A DNA stretch of 64,000 nucleotides. It comes from Hyphomicrobiales bacterium (GTDB lineage Bacteria; Pseudomonadota; Alphaproteobacteria; Rhizobiales; Xanthobacteraceae). Made by a program: the position numbers and the translations under genes. Position 1 is the first letter of the stretch, and every line of letters starts with the position of its first letter. Below the pieces are notes generated by a model. The model saw only the letters and a list, made by a program, of their open reading frames with translations, had not been told where the DNA came from and searched no databases. This document shows, one piece after another, positions 44,320 to 54,995 of this stretch. Where the stretch lies: contig JAFKKH010000008.1 in assembly GCA_017305665.1 (NCBI GenBank), forward strand, positions 1-64,000. The letters run 5' to 3'.

Positions 44320-45812
44320 CGCCGCGCTTCGTAATACTCCGCCACCAGACGATCGAGCAGCCGCACGCCGAATCCGGATCCCCAGCTCTGATTGATATCG
44401 GTCTTCGGGGCACCCATTGCTGTTCCCGCGATATCGAGATGCGCCCAAGGCGTATCGTCGACAAATCGCTGCAAGAACTGTGCAGCCGTGATCGAGCCGC
44501 CATAACGGCCGCCGGTGTTCTTCATGTCGGCAAACTGCGAGTCGATCAACTTGTCGTATTCCGGCGCCAGCGGCATGCGCCAGACGCGTTCCCCTGTTTC
44601 CGCTCCGACATTGGCCAGCCGCTCCGACAACTGATCGTTGTTGGAGAACAGGCCGGCGTGTTCGGTGCCGAGCGCGACCATGATCGCGCCGGTCAGGGTC
44701 GCCAGATCGACCATGAACTTCGGTTTGAATTTTTGCGCCACGTACCACAGCACGTCGGCGAGAACGAGCCTGCCCTCGGCGTCGGTGTTGATGATCTCGA
44801 TGGTCTGACCGGACATCGATGTCACGATATCCCCCGGCCGCTGCGCATTGCCGTCGGGCATGTTCTCGACGAGGCCGATCGCGCCGATCGCATTGACCTT
44901 CGCCTTGCGGGCGGCAAGCGCGTGCATCAGCCCGACCACACAGGCTGCGCCGCCCATATCACCCTTCATCTCCTCCATCCCACCGGCGGATTTGATCGAG
45001 ATGCCGCCGGTATCGAAGCAAACGCCCTTGCCGACGAATGCAACCGGCGGCTCGCCTTTCTTGCCGCCATTCCAGCGCATGATGACCGTGCGGCTGGGGC
45101 GCGAAGAGCCCTGCCCGACACCCAGCAGCGCACCCATGCCGAGTTTCGTCATCGCCTTCACATCGAGAACATCGATACCGACCCCGACCTTGCGCAACCG
45201 GCTGGCGCGCCGCGCAAACTCTTCCGGATACAGCACATTCGGAGGCTCATTTACGAGATCTCGCGCGATGATAACGCCATCGACAACGTGATCGTCCGCT
45301 GCGAATGCCTTCTTCGCGCCCGCGACATCGCCGACCGCGATCGAAATGTCGGCACGCGGCACAACGTCATCGCCATCTTTCTTTTTGGTCTTGTAGCGAT
45401 CGAACTTGTAAGCGCGCAGCCGGAGGCCAGCGGCCAACGCCGCCGACTGATCGGAGCTCATCACAGCCGACGGCAGTTCCGCGATGACGGTCACGGTGCC
45501 GCCGCGAATCTTGCCAGCCAGAACGCCACCGAACTTGAGGAAATCGTTATCCTTGAGCGCGGACGCCTTGCCGGTGCCCACAACAATCAGACGATCGGTC
45601 TTGAGGCCTTCCGGCGCGAGGATATCGAGCACCGCCGCGCTCTTGCCTTTGAACGTCTGAGCCGCCGCCGCGCGTTTCACCAACCCGGTGACCTTGCCCA
45701 GGACTTTTTCCGCTGCTCGCCCCAGCTTCAGACTGTCGTCGCAGAAAACGACCAGACTGCCGCGCACGGCTGTCGAAAACGGAACAAAGCCGACCTTGAC
45801 GGCGTCGGACAT
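44316..45812 (-). CDS. pepA: Leucyl aminopeptidase (cytosol aminopeptidase)
   Basis: A 498-residue M17 peptidase with an N-terminal regulatory macro-like domain and a C-terminal catalytic domain. The two-metal site is visible in [17 protein letters not shown] and [16 protein letters not shown], near residues 258-275 and 340-355. It removes N-terminal residues and in some bacteria binds DNA. The ATG at 45812 has GGAGG 9 nt upstream; a TTG two codons earlier is too close to that site. It is translationally coupled to holC and divergent from lptF. Confidence 0.95.
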   Translation of the reverse strand: MSDAVKVGFVPFSTAVRGSLVVFCDDSLKLGRAAEKVLGKVTGLVKRAAAAQTFKGKSAAVLDILAPEGLKTDRLIVVGTGKASALKDNDFLKFGGVLAGKIRGGTVTVIAELPSAVMSSDQSAALAAGLRLRAYKFDRYKTKKKDGDDVVPRADISIAVGDVAGAKKAFAADDHVVDGVIIARDLVNEPPNVLYPEEFARRASRLRKVGVGIDVLDVKAMTKLGMGALLGVGQGSSRPSRTVIMRWNGGKKGEPPVAFVGKGVCFDTGGISIKSAGGMEEMKGDMGGAACVVGLMHALAARKAKVNAIGAIGLVENMPDGNAQRPGDIVTSMSGQTIEIINTDAEGRLVLADVLWYVAQKFKPKFMVDLATLTGAIMVALGTEHAGLFSNNDQLSERLANVGAETGERVWRMPLAPEYDKLIDSQFADMKNTGGRYGGSITAAQFLQRFVDDTPWAHLDIAGTAMGAPKTDINQSWGSGFGVRLLDRLVAEYYEARR

Positions 45813-46179
45813 CAGCAAAATCCTCCAGAATCAGGGATGGCGCAGCCTCGAAAGTCCGGCTGGCGTGAAGCTCAACTATGGCCCGCCAGGCATCGGACTG
45901 CCAAGCTCCGCAACTTCACATCAGCCATCTGGCGCCCGGCCGCCCCGTCCAAGCGCGATTCGCAGATATCTAGACCTTCGATCGTGGCCGCAGTGTCACA
46001 TCTCGTGAAATGTTAACCATATTTAAAGGGCGTCACGGCTCGGCCATTTTGTTGACGGATCAAAGGGATGCTAGTGAGAGAGTAAGCTGGGTGAAAGCGC
46101 TGGCGCGCCTTGGGGAGTCCCTGACGGGATCTGGCGCCGCAGGCCGTTCCAACCCGGAGGATGGGGATCGTTCAGATCG
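45813..46179. other. Divergent promoter region pepA / lptF, no gene seen
   Basis: These 367 bp between two divergent operons hold an AT-rich patch (about 46009-46030, with GTTAACCATATTTAAA) that would suit a promoter. A short open frame there (46010-46219) has no convincing ribosome site and overlaps lptF, so I do not call it. Confidence 0.6.
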
Positions 46180-47349
46180 ATGGGGTCGATCGACAAATAT
46201 ATCGTCCGGACGACGCTGACGTCGTTTGCGGTTGTCCTGATCAGCCTCACGGGGGTGATCTGGATTACCCAGGCGTTACGCGGCATCGATCTGATGACCA
46301 GCCAGGGTCAGACCATTCTGACGTTCCTGGGGGTCACCAGTCTTGCGATCCCGGTACTCATCCTGATCATCTCACCCATTGCGCTGATGATCGCGATTTC
46401 CCACACCCTCAACAAGCTCGCGACCGATTCCGAAATCATCGTCATGAACGCCGCGGGCCTGTCGCCGTTTCGACTGTTCCGGCCGTTCGTCTACGCCACG
46501 GTGGTCGTAGCTTTGCTGGTAGCGGTCATCGCAGCCTATATCGCACCCGATGGAATGCGCCGGCTCAAACGCTGGGACGCCGAAATCACCGCGGACGTTC
46601 TGGCAAATATTCTTCAGCCCGGCCGCTTCGCACAGCTCGATTCGAATCTCACGATTCGCGTGCGGGAACGCCAACCCGGCGGGCTACTCGCCGGAATCTT
46701 CATTGACGACCGCCGCGACCCAAAGGAACGCGTCAGCATCATCGCCGACCATGGCACCGTGGTGAAAAACGACAGCGGTTCGTTCCTGATCCTCGAAGAT
46801 GGAAATCTCGAGCGATTCGAGACGGGCAAGCGCGAACCGGCGATGGTGGCGTTCGATCGCTATGCGTTCGATATGTCGAAGTTCTCGAATCGCGGACATG
46901 ACGTCGTTTACGGCATCCGCGAACGCTACCTGTGGGAATTGATCGATCCCGATCCGAAGGATCCGCTGGTTCAGCAGTTGCCGGGCCAATTCCGCGCCGA
47001 ATTGCATGATCGCTTCATGGCACCGCTCTACCCGTTCGCATTCGCCGCGTTGACCTTCGCATTCCTTGGAACGCCGCGTACGACGCGCCAGAGCCGCAAC
47101 TTTTCGATCGGCGCATCGATCGCTGCCGTGTTCGGTCTACGAATGGCCGGTTTCGCGCTGTCGGTCATGGCCGTGAAATCGGCGATGGCCCCGCTTGTCC
47201 AGTATCTGCTTCTGTTCGGATCGATCAGTGTCGGTCTCTGGCTGATCATTGCGGGAATCGTCATCGAACCGTCCGCCGCACTGATGGAGGCCGTCAACAG
47301 GTCGAATGCACGTCTCCTCCGGTTGCTGGGAAGGCCCGCCACCGCATGA
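46180..47349 (+). CDS. lptF: LPS export system permease LptF
   Basis: A 389-residue inner-membrane permease of the YjgP/YjgQ family with six helices and a large periplasmic beta-jellyroll domain between helices 3 and 4. MGSIDKYIVRTTLTSFAVVLISLTGVIWITQALRGIDLM-type start and the SPIALMIAISHTLNKLATDSEI coupling helix are typical. With LptG and LptB it moves LPS from the membrane to the Lpt bridge. The stop overlaps the lptG ATG by 4 nt. It heads an operon for outer-membrane biogenesis. Confidence 0.94.
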   Translation: MGSIDKYIVRTTLTSFAVVLISLTGVIWITQALRGIDLMTSQGQTILTFLGVTSLAIPVLILIISPIALMIAISHTLNKLATDSEIIVMNAAGLSPFRLFRPFVYATVVVALLVAVIAAYIAPDGMRRLKRWDAEITADVLANILQPGRFAQLDSNLTIRVRERQPGGLLAGIFIDDRRDPKERVSIIADHGTVVKNDSGSFLILEDGNLERFETGKREPAMVAFDRYAFDMSKFSNRGHDVVYGIRERYLWELIDPDPKDPLVQQLPGQFRAELHDRFMAPLYPFAFAALTFAFLGTPRTTRQSRNFSIGASIAAVFGLRMAGFALSVMAVKSAMAPLVQYLLLFGSISVGLWLIIAGIVIEPSAALMEAVNRSNARLLRLLGRPATA

Positions 47350-48443
47350 GCATGTTGACGAACACACTGGGCCGCTATTTCGCCGGTCGTTTCGTGGTGG
47401 CCGCGATCGGCGTATTCGTCAGCATCTTTCTGCTGCTGGTTCTCGTCGACTACATCGAGATGGTGCGGAGAACGTCCGGGCTTGCCTCCGCATCGGCGGT
47501 GATGGTCGCGGAAACATCGCTGTTCAGGGTGCCGCAGTTGCTTGAGAAACTGACGCCGTTTTGCGTGCTGGTCGGTGCCATGACCTGCTACCTCGCCCTG
47601 TCACGGCGTCTGGAACTGGTGGTGGCACGGGCTGCCGGCATTTCGGCCTGGCAATTCATCTCTCCCGCGCTTGCCTCCGCACTGCTGCTCGGCGTGCTCG
47701 CAACCACGGCTTACAATCCGATGTCCGCCAACTTGCGCGAACTGTCCAAGAAGATGGAAGCTGAACTGTTCGGGAGCGCCCCCGGTGGCGGCCTGCAGGA
47801 CGCGTCCGGCTTCTGGATCAACCAGGCGACGAGCGAAGGCCAGGCCATCATCAACGCGGCCCGCAGCGAGCAGCAGGGTGTCCGCCTGACGGGACTGACC
47901 GTGTTCAGGTTCGATGCCAATTCCCAATTCAAGGAACGAATCGAGGCGCGCGAGGCGACTCTTGAGGACGGCCATTGGCTGTTCAGGGGCGTTCGCCGAT
48001 TCACCCTCGATAACCCGCCGGTTGACCAGGAGACCTTCGTCCTCCCGACGAATCTCACTGCGGCCCAAGTCCGGAATAGCTTCTCCACTCCAGAGACTGT
48101 GTCATTTTGGCAACTACCGAGCTATATCCGGTCGTCTGAGAACTCCGGATTCGCCACGGCCGGGTACCGGCTGCAGTACCATAAACTCATTGCACAGCCG
48201 TTTTTGCTGGCCGCGATGGTGTTGCTGGCGGCTTCCGTCAGCCTGAGGTTCTTCCGCTTCGGCGGCGTGCAAAAGATGGTTTTAAGTGGCGTGGGATCGG
48301 GCTTTCTGCTCTATGTCCTGTCCAAGGTAACTGAGGATTTGAGCAAGGCCGAGTTGATGAATCCGATCGCTGCGGCGTGGCTGCCCGTCTGCGTGGGTGG
48401 CCTCACCGGTTTTTTGGCCTTGCTGTACCAGGAGGACGGGTAG
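47346..48443 (+). CDS. lptG: LPS export system permease LptG
   Basis: A 365-residue partner of LptF with the same layout: six helices, the cytoplasmic coupling segment (MTCYLALSRRLELVVARAAG near residues 79-98) and a periplasmic jellyroll. Its ATG overlaps the lptF stop (ATGA-type 4-nt overlap) and its stop shares one base with the GTG start of lptD. This arrangement fixes both starts and implies coupled translation. Confidence 0.94.
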   Translation: MSMLTNTLGRYFAGRFVVAAIGVFVSIFLLLVLVDYIEMVRRTSGLASASAVMVAETSLFRVPQLLEKLTPFCVLVGAMTCYLALSRRLELVVARAAGISAWQFISPALASALLLGVLATTAYNPMSANLRELSKKMEAELFGSAPGGGLQDASGFWINQATSEGQAIINAARSEQQGVRLTGLTVFRFDANSQFKERIEAREATLEDGHWLFRGVRRFTLDNPPVDQETFVLPTNLTAAQVRNSFSTPETVSFWQLPSYIRSSENSGFATAGYRLQYHKLIAQPFLLAAMVLLAASVSLRFFRFGGVQKMVLSGVGSGFLLYVLSKVTEDLSKAELMNPIAAAWLPVCVGGLTGFLALLYQEDG

Positions 48444-50935
48444 TGGCTGCAATCGCCGCCCTCCAAAGAAGCTCGCTTTGCGGGCGGCGCACTCCCCTGC
48501 GCCGCCGTTGGTTTCGGCTGCCCGCAATCCTGACCGCCCTGACGGCCACGATCCTAGGCGTGGCGACCGTCGTTGGGCTGGACGCCATCACGGCTACGCC
48601 GGCCGCCGCCCAAAGCTTCACCTTCAATCCTCGCCCGCCCAAGCCAAAGCCGCCGCCGCCCCAACACAACGGGCAGATGCTGGTTCAGGCCAACGAGGTC
48701 GATTACGACTACAACAACTCGCGCGTGTCGGCGGTGGGCAACGTGCAGTTGTTCTACAACGGAACTGGCGTCGAAGCAGACAAGGTCATCTACGATCAGA
48801 AGACCAAGCGGCTGCATGCCGAAGGCAACGTCCGGATGACGGATGCCGACGGCAAGGTCACCTACGCCAACATCCTGGATCTGAGCGACGACTATCGTGA
48901 CGGCTTCGTCGATTCCCTGCGAGTGGACACGGCGGATGCGACACGCATGGCCGCAACCCGCGCCGACCGGACCAAGGGCAACTACACCGTTTTTGAGAAC
49001 GGCGTTTATACCGCTTGCGCGCCTTGTAAGGACGATCCCAAGAAACCCCCGCTATGGCAGGTCAAGGGCGCGCGCATCATTCACGATCAAACCGAGAAGA
49101 TGCTGTATTTCGAGGACGCGCGGGTCGAATTCTACGGCGTGCCGCTGGCATACATGCCGTTCTTCTCGACACCCGACCCGACCGTAAAGCGCAAGAGCGG
49201 CTTCCTGATGCCGTATTTCACATCGGTCGACAATTTCGGAATCGGTGTCGAGGTTCCCTATTACTTCGCGCTCGCCCCGAATTATGACCTGACGGTTTCA
49301 CCGCGCTTCACCACGCGGCAGGGCGTGTTGATGCAGGGCGAATTCCGGCAGCGCCTGTTGGATGGCGCCTACCAGATCCGTGCTTATGGAATCGATCAAC
49401 TCGATCAGAAGGCGTATGCCGGACAGCCCGGCGACCGCCAGTTCCGCGGCGGTATCGACACCAAGGGTCAGTTCGCCCTGAACGACAAATGGGTCTGGGG
49501 CTGGGACGGCGTTCTTCTGAGCGATTACTATTTCTTCTCCGACTACCGGCTGTCGCAATACAAGGACCCACTGCAGTCGTTCCTGAGCTTGCCCACCGAG
49601 GCGATCTCGCAGCTCTACCTCACGGGTGTCGGCAACCGCAGTTATTTTGACGCGCGCACGATCTATTATCTGAGCTTTTCGGGCAATCAGAACCAGGTTC
49701 CTGTCGTTGCGCCGGTCATCGACTACAACAACGTAATCAATCATTCGGTGCTCGGCGGCGAGTTCAGCTACAAGTTCAATTTCGTCAATCTCACGCGCGA
49801 TCAGGCGCAGTTCGATCCAATTTCGACGCTGGCGAACACGTCTTTTCTTTGCACGCCGACCTCGGCTGACCCGATGGCGCGGACTCCGAACAATTGCCTG
49901 CTGCGCGGCATTCCCGGTACCTATACCCGGCTGACCGCCGAAGCGCGGTGGCGCAAGTCGTATACCGACTCCATCGGTGAGATCTGGACGCCATTCGCCT
50001 CGCTGCGCGCCGACGCGATCAATGCCGACATCTCGAACCAGCAGGGTGTTTCCAACTTCGTCCAACCCGGCACCACCGATGCCGTCCGCCTGATGCCGAC
50101 CGTGGGCCTCGAATACCGCTATCCCTTCATCAACGTTCAGCCGTGGGGCACCACCACGATCGAGCCGATCGCGCAGATCATCATTCGCCCGAACGAGACC
50201 TTTGCCGGCAGGCTGCCCAACGAGGACGCACAAAGCCTGGTGTTCGATGCAAGCAATCTCTTCAGCGTCGATAAGTTCTCAGGCTACGACCGCGTGGAAG
50301 GCGGTAGCCGTGCCAATGTCGGCGTGCAGGCGACAACCCAGTTTGATAAGGGTGGTGCGATCAACGTCCTGTTCGGCCAGTCCTACCAGTTGTTCGGCCT
50401 GAACTCGTTCGCGGTCGCGGACCTTACCAACACCGGTGTCGATTCCGGCCTGCAGCGCACCGTCTCCGACTATGTCGCGAGCGTCAATTATTCGCCTAAC
50501 AGCATCTTCACGTTCAGCACCCGCGCGCGCTTCGACGAGGCGACACTGAACGTTCAGCGCTTCGAGGCCGAAGGCCGCGTCAACTTCAACCGCTGGTCCG
50601 CGAGCATCCTCTACGGCGATTATGCCGCACAGCCGGACCTCGGATACCTGACACGCCGCCGGGGCATTCTGGGCACCGGCTCCCTCAAGATTGCATCGAA
50701 CTGGGTCGTGCAGGGTGCGGCGCGCTATGATCTGGAGGCTAACCAGATCAACCAGTATTCGATCGGCGCGGGCTACGTAGACGACTGTTTCGTGCTCGGC
50801 CTCAACTACATGACCTATTATACCTACGCCGCGGGAACCGCGCCGCCCAAGCTTAGCCATGCTTTCATGCTGCAGCTTGGATTGCGGACCTTGGGACAGA
50901 CCCGCGGAGGGTCGAGCGGCTCCGGCATCCAGTAA
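48443..50935 (+). CDS. lptD: LPS-assembly protein LptD
   Basis: An 830-residue outer-membrane protein. After a long signal segment (ending near residue 55, TPAAAQS), a Pro-rich stretch leads to the OstA/LptA-like beta-jellyroll (QMLVQANEVDYDYNNSRVSAVGNVQLFYNG), then a large 26-strand beta-barrel. It inserts LPS into the outer leaflet with LptE. The start is GTG at 48443, sharing a base with the lptG stop, with AGGAGG upstream. Cysteines in VYTACAPCKD may form the disulfide needed for function. Confidence 0.94.
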   Translation: MAAIAALQRSSLCGRRTPLRRRWFRLPAILTALTATILGVATVVGLDAITATPAAAQSFTFNPRPPKPKPPPPQHNGQMLVQANEVDYDYNNSRVSAVGNVQLFYNGTGVEADKVIYDQKTKRLHAEGNVRMTDADGKVTYANILDLSDDYRDGFVDSLRVDTADATRMAATRADRTKGNYTVFENGVYTACAPCKDDPKKPPLWQVKGARIIHDQTEKMLYFEDARVEFYGVPLAYMPFFSTPDPTVKRKSGFLMPYFTSVDNFGIGVEVPYYFALAPNYDLTVSPRFTTRQGVLMQGEFRQRLLDGAYQIRAYGIDQLDQKAYAGQPGDRQFRGGIDTKGQFALNDKWVWGWDGVLLSDYYFFSDYRLSQYKDPLQSFLSLPTEAISQLYLTGVGNRSYFDARTIYYLSFSGNQNQVPVVAPVIDYNNVINHSVLGGEFSYKFNFVNLTRDQAQFDPISTLANTSFLCTPTSADPMARTPNNCLLRGIPGTYTRLTAEARWRKSYTDSIGEIWTPFASLRADAINADISNQQGVSNFVQPGTTDAVRLMPTVGLEYRYPFINVQPWGTTTIEPIAQIIIRPNETFAGRLPNEDAQSLVFDASNLFSVDKFSGYDRVEGGSRANVGVQATTQFDKGGAINVLFGQSYQLFGLNSFAVADLTNTGVDSGLQRTVSDYVASVNYSPNSIFTFSTRARFDEATLNVQRFEAEGRVNFNRWSASILYGDYAAQPDLGYLTRRRGILGTGSLKIASNWVVQGAARYDLEANQINQYSIGAGYVDDCFVLGLNYMTYYTYAAGTAPPKLSHAFMLQLGLRTLGQTRGGSSGSGIQ

Positions 50936-51003
50936 TCCCCGAGCGGCGGTCCTGATACCAGTCCGTCCACCTCATGTGACCCTGATTGACTGACAAGACT
51001 GAC

Positions 51004-51957
51004 ATGAAAATGACCTCGTTCCTCCGGCCATTTTATCGCGTTGCCATATTGGGAGTTCTTTTATTCGCCTGCTCGAATGCGCCGCTGCACGCGCAAACCG
51101 TCGTCGTCATGGTCAACGGCGAACCCATCACCAGTTTCGACATCGAACAACGCTCCCGTTTGATGCAGATATCGACGCACAAGACTCCGACACGGCAACA
51201 GGTCATCGATGAATTGATCGACGAAAAGGTGAAGGTCAAGGAAGGCAAAAAGTATGGCGTGAACCCGACGTCGTCGGACATCGATCAGGCTTACGCCAGC
51301 ATGGGTTCTCGGATGCGAATGTCGCCCGACCAACTCACCAAGTCGCTTGCCGCCCAAGGTGTCCGCCCGGATACGGTCAAAGCCCGTCTGAAGGCCGACC
51401 TTGTTTGGGGCAGCCTTGTGCGCGGCCGCTTCAAAGACAGCCTTCTGGTCAACGACCGGGATGTCAACGAAGCATTGCGAAACAGCGGCGAGGATTCAGC
51501 GAAGATAGAGGGTTTCGAATATCGTATGCGTCCCGTGGTATTGATCGTGCCGCGCGGCGCACCCTCCTCTGTGATGGAAGCACGACGCAAGGAGGCGAAT
51601 TCCTTGCGTGAACGGATTCAATCCTGCGACGAGGCCATGCGCCTGTTCAAGGTGGCACCGAACGCCACGATACGCGATACCGTGATCAAAAGTTCGGCTG
51701 ACTTGCCGCCACCACTCCGGGAGCTCCTCGACAAGACACCAGTCGGTCACCTGACCCCGCCGGAAATCACGCGGCAGGGCGTGGAAATGGTTGCGGTGTG
51801 CGGAAAGAAGGTGACCAGCGTGGATACACCGAAGAAAAAGGAAATCCGCGAGAAGATGTACGCTGCGAAGTACGAGAAGAAATCCAAAGACTATCTGGAA
51901 GATATCCGGAAATCCGCGATGATCGAATATCGCCAGGGCGGGAAAAAAGGCGAATAA
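51004..51957 (+). CDS. surA: SurA-like periplasmic chaperone with degenerate PPIase domain
   Basis: A 317-residue protein. A signal peptide (to about residue 30) is followed by the SurA N-terminal chaperone core: VVVMVNGEPITSFDIEQRSRLMQI, a RQQVIDELIDEKVKVKEGKKYG helix, and a helix with SSDIDQAY. The PPIase-like part (about 170-270) keeps the fold (FEYRMRPVVLIVP) but has lost the common parvulin motifs. Its place, lptD-surA-pdxA-rsmA, matches E. coli. It escorts outer-membrane proteins such as LptD. The start at 51004 has no clear ribosome site; 51010 is possible. Confidence 0.88.
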   Translation: MKMTSFLRPFYRVAILGVLLFACSNAPLHAQTVVVMVNGEPITSFDIEQRSRLMQISTHKTPTRQQVIDELIDEKVKVKEGKKYGVNPTSSDIDQAYASMGSRMRMSPDQLTKSLAAQGVRPDTVKARLKADLVWGSLVRGRFKDSLLVNDRDVNEALRNSGEDSAKIEGFEYRMRPVVLIVPRGAPSSVMEARRKEANSLRERIQSCDEAMRLFKVAPNATIRDTVIKSSADLPPPLRELLDKTPVGHLTPPEITRQGVEMVAVCGKKVTSVDTPKKKEIREKMYAAKYEKKSKDYLEDIRKSAMIEYRQGGKKGE

Positions 51958-52052
51958 TAATGTGATGTTCGCAAACCTTGCTTCGGCCAGGGTTCTGCAA
52001 ACATCCTGAGCAGCGGCATGTGCAAGACCAGGGGCCGCGTTGGAGCGACCGC

Positions 52053-53060
52053 GTGGTAAAGCCTGTGGCACTGACGTTGGGCGAACCGGCTGGCATCGGC
52101 CCGGATATCGCAATCGCAGCATGGCTGCGACGCAAGCACGAGAACATTCCAGCTTTTTATTTGCTCGGTGATCGCGAGTTTGTCGCAGCGCGCGCCAGAC
52201 TGCTTGGCGTGGAGGTGCCTCTGGCTGATGCCAGTGCCAGCAACACCTCGAACGCTTTCGCGGACGCACTTCCGATCGTCGCCACAGGCCACCGCGTGAC
52301 GGCGGGTCCCGGCGATCCCGATGATAGTAGCGCGGCTGCCGCGATCGGCTCCATTCGCCAGGCGGTCAACGACGTCGTGACCGGACGAGCGGCAGCAGTC
52401 GTCACCAATCCGATCGCCAAGAGCGTGCTGTACAAGGCAGGCTTCGCTCATCCCGGCCATACCGAATTTCTCGCAGAGCTGGCTGCAACGAACGGCAAGC
52501 CGCCTCAACCGGTGATGCTGTTGTGGTCCCCCGATCTTGCGGTTGTGCCCGTTACCATTCACCTGTCCCTGCGCGATGCGATCGCGACGCTATCGAGCCA
52601 GATGATTGTCGATACCACCCGCATCGTCGTTGCCGACCTTCGTGCGCGCTTCGGGATCGCCCAGCCGCGCATTGCGGTCTCCGGCTTGAATCCTCACGCC
52701 GGCGAGGACGGCTCGCTCGGCACTGAAGATCAGACGGTCGTCGCACCGGCTATCGCGACCCTTCGCGCCGAAGGGGTAGATGTCAAAGGTCCGCTTCCCG
52801 CCGACACCATGTTTCACGAGGCCGCGCGCCGAACCTACGATTGCGCGATCTGCATGTACCACGATCAGGCGCTGATCCCGGTCAAGACGCTGGCATTCGA
52901 CCAGGCGGTCAACGTCACGCTGGGGCTGCCATTCATCCGGACATCACCCGATCATGGAACCGCCTTCGACATCGCAGGCACCGGCCGTGCCAACCCGTCC
53001 AGCCTGATCGCTGCGCTGCGCCTGGCCGCACGGCTCGCGAACACAACATCCTCCGCATGA
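52053..53060 (+). CDS. pdxA: 4-hydroxythreonine-4-phosphate dehydrogenase
   Basis: A 335-residue metal-dependent enzyme of pyridoxal-phosphate synthesis. It oxidises and decarboxylates 4-phosphohydroxy-threonine to the amino-ketone used by PdxJ. The start [16 protein letters not shown], the [25 protein letters not shown] metal region, and the C-terminal [45 protein letters not shown]-type signature are plain. The start is GTG at 52053, GGAG 7 nt upstream. Its stop overlaps the rsmA start by 4 nt. Confidence 0.94.
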   Translation: MVKPVALTLGEPAGIGPDIAIAAWLRRKHENIPAFYLLGDREFVAARARLLGVEVPLADASASNTSNAFADALPIVATGHRVTAGPGDPDDSSAAAAIGSIRQAVNDVVTGRAAAVVTNPIAKSVLYKAGFAHPGHTEFLAELAATNGKPPQPVMLLWSPDLAVVPVTIHLSLRDAIATLSSQMIVDTTRIVVADLRARFGIAQPRIAVSGLNPHAGEDGSLGTEDQTVVAPAIATLRAEGVDVKGPLPADTMFHEAARRTYDCAICMYHDQALIPVKTLAFDQAVNVTLGLPFIRTSPDHGTAFDIAGTGRANPSSLIAALRLAARLANTTSSA

Positions 53061-53923
53061 GCGCGATCGACGACCTGCCCCCGCTACGCGACGTCATCAA
53101 GCGTCATGCGCTGTCCGCGCGCAAATCGCTGGGTCAGAATTTTCTGCTCGATTTGAATCTCACCGCACGGATCGCGCGTGCTGCCGGGCCGCTTGACGAT
53201 GCTGTCGTCATCGAGGTCGGTCCCGGCCCCGGCGGATTGACCCGGGCGCTGCTTGCCATGGGTGCAAAACGAGTCATTGCCGTCGAGCGCGACGAACGTG
53301 CCGTCGGCGCTCTCCAGGAGATTTCAGACCGCTATCCAGGCCGCCTTGAGATCATCAACGCGGATGCGACGCGGTTCGACCCGCGCCCCCTGCTCGGCTC
53401 CGCGCACGCAAAGATCGTTGCGAACCTGCCTTACAACATCGCGACCGCGCTTCTGATCGACTGGCTGAGCATCGAGCCTTGGCCACCCTGGTACGACGCA
53501 ATGGTGCTGATGTTTCAGCGCGAGGTCGCCGAGCGCATCGTCGCTCGCGAAAACGAAGAAGCCTACGGGCGCCTTGGCGTACTTTCGAACTGGCGCACGG
53601 AAACGAAGATCCTGTTCGATATCTCGCCCGCGGCGTTCGTGCCGCAGCCGAAAGTCACGTCTTCCGTCGTGCGCCTGATACCGCGCGATAACCCCGAGGC
53701 CTGCGATCGCCGGGCTCTCGAGCAGGTTGCCGCGGCCGCTTTCGGACAGCGCCGCAAAATGCTGCGGCAGAGCCTCAAATCCCTGCCCGCCGATCCCGCC
53801 CTGCTAACCGCCGCGGCCGGCATCGATCCGACAAGGCGGGCCGAGACCGTTCCGATATCCGGCTTTGTTGCCATGGCTCGAGAATTGGCTGATATACGCA
53901 GCATGAAAACGAACCTTGCCTAA
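53057..53923 (+). CDS. rsmA: 16S rRNA (adenine1518-N6/adenine1519-N6)-dimethyltransferase
   Basis: A 288-residue Rossmann methyltransferase that dimethylates two adjacent adenines at the 3' end of 16S rRNA. The SAM motifs are visible: [16 protein letters not shown] near residues 48-63 and NLPYNIAT near 118-125 (the NLPY adenine-methylase motif). The [17 protein letters not shown] start is classic. ATG overlaps the pdxA stop. Ends the lpt operon or continues into the alcohol dehydrogenase, whose ATG is 13 bp further. Confidence 0.95.
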   Translation: MSAIDDLPPLRDVIKRHALSARKSLGQNFLLDLNLTARIARAAGPLDDAVVIEVGPGPGGLTRALLAMGAKRVIAVERDERAVGALQEISDRYPGRLEIINADATRFDPRPLLGSAHAKIVANLPYNIATALLIDWLSIEPWPPWYDAMVLMFQREVAERIVARENEEAYGRLGVLSNWRTETKILFDISPAAFVPQPKVTSSVVRLIPRDNPEACDRRALEQVAAAAFGQRRKMLRQSLKSLPADPALLTAAAGIDPTRRAETVPISGFVAMARELADIRSMKTNLA

Positions 53924-53936
53924 GGAGGGAAACGGT

Positions 53937-54995
53937 ATGTCGACAATGAAACGCCAATCGCTCGTCAAGTTCGATGCGCCGCTGTGCGAAACGATTGTCG
54001 ACACACCCAAGCCGCAGGGCCGCGAGGTCCTGGTCCGCATCGAGCGGTGCGGATTGTGCCATTCCGACCTGCACATTCAGGACGGTTATGCCGATCTCGG
54101 CAACGGCAAGCGGCTCGACACCACACGCGGCATGACGCTGCCATTTACGCTCGGACACGAGATCGCGGGCGTTGTCGACGAAGTTGGTCCGGACCTTTCA
54201 AAGGACCTCGTCGGACAAAAGAAGGCGGTTTTTCCCTGGATCGGCTGCGGTCAATGTCGCGACTGCCTGGCCGGCGATGAAAATCTTTGTGCCAAAAACC
54301 GCTTTCTCGGGGTCTCGATCGACGGCGGCTTTGCCACCCATGTGCTGGTGCCCGACGCAAAATACCTGCTCGACTACGATCCCCTGCCGGTCAACACGGC
54401 GGCGACCCTGATGTGCTCCGGCGTCACCGCCTATGGCGCACTGAAGCGCCTCGTTGATCGCCCGCGCCAACGCAACCTTCTGCTGATCGGCCTCGGCGGC
54501 GTCGGCATGATGGGGCTCGCGTTTGCACAAGCCATGTTCGAGCAGAAGATTTCCGTCGCGGACTTGAGTCCGGCGGCGCGGGAGACCGCGCTCAAGAACG
54601 GCGCGGCCGTGGCCTACGATCCGTCGGAATCCGACATCGCCAGGCGCATTGTGAAGGAAAACGATGGCGGCTTCGATGCCATCGTCGATTTCGCAGGTAA
54701 CGAGAAGTCGATGAATTTTGCCGTCTCAGCCCTCGCCCGTGGCGGCAAGATTGTCGTCTCCGGTCTGATGGGCGGCAACTTCAACCTTCCGATGGTGCAA
54801 TGGATCTACAAGCGCATGACCATCGAGGGCTTCATGGTGGGCACACTAGCGGAAGCGCAAGAGCTGATGGCGCTGGCGCGATCGGGCAAGATCAAGCCGA
54901 CGCCCATGCGGGAAGAACCGATGGGTGACGCACAGAAATGGATCGAACAATTGCGGGCCGGCAAGGTGGTCGGACGCATTATGTTCAAGAATTGA
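53937..54995 (+). CDS. Zinc-containing alcohol dehydrogenase family protein
   Basis: A 352-residue medium-chain dehydrogenase. The catalytic zinc ligands are in CGLCHSDLH near residues 32-40 and GHE near 68; the structural zinc loop is CGQCRDCLAGDENLC near 96-110. The Rossmann motif is GLGGVGMMG near 183. It oxidises an unknown alcohol with NAD(P). The start at 53937 has AAGGAGG 8 nt upstream, fixing it over an upstream in-frame alternative inside rsmA. It is 13 bp after rsmA and may read through from that operon. Confidence 0.88.
   Translation: MSTMKRQSLVKFDAPLCETIVDTPKPQGREVLVRIERCGLCHSDLHIQDGYADLGNGKRLDTTRGMTLPFTLGHEIAGVVDEVGPDLSKDLVGQKKAVFPWIGCGQCRDCLAGDENLCAKNRFLGVSIDGGFATHVLVPDAKYLLDYDPLPVNTAATLMCSGVTAYGALKRLVDRPRQRNLLLIGLGGVGMMGLAFAQAMFEQKISVADLSPAARETALKNGAAVAYDPSESDIARRIVKENDGGFDAIVDFAGNEKSMNFAVSALARGGKIVVSGLMGGNFNLPMVQWIYKRMTIEGFMVGTLAEAQELMALARSGKIKPTPMREEPMGDAQKWIEQLRAGKVVGRIMFKN

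Noticed and set aside
44133-46016. Long open frame (627 codons) opposite pepA
   Set aside because: It is antisense to an intact leucyl aminopeptidase, with no ribosome site and a composition typical of reverse-strand shadow frames.
46010-46030. Possible CtrA site GTTAACCATATTTAAA
   Set aside because: The spacing between TTAA half-sites is 6 rather than the required 7, and no second site supports it.
46010-46219. Short open frame (69 codons) ahead of lptF
   Set aside because: No convincing ribosome site, overlaps the lptF start, and its product has no recognisable features.
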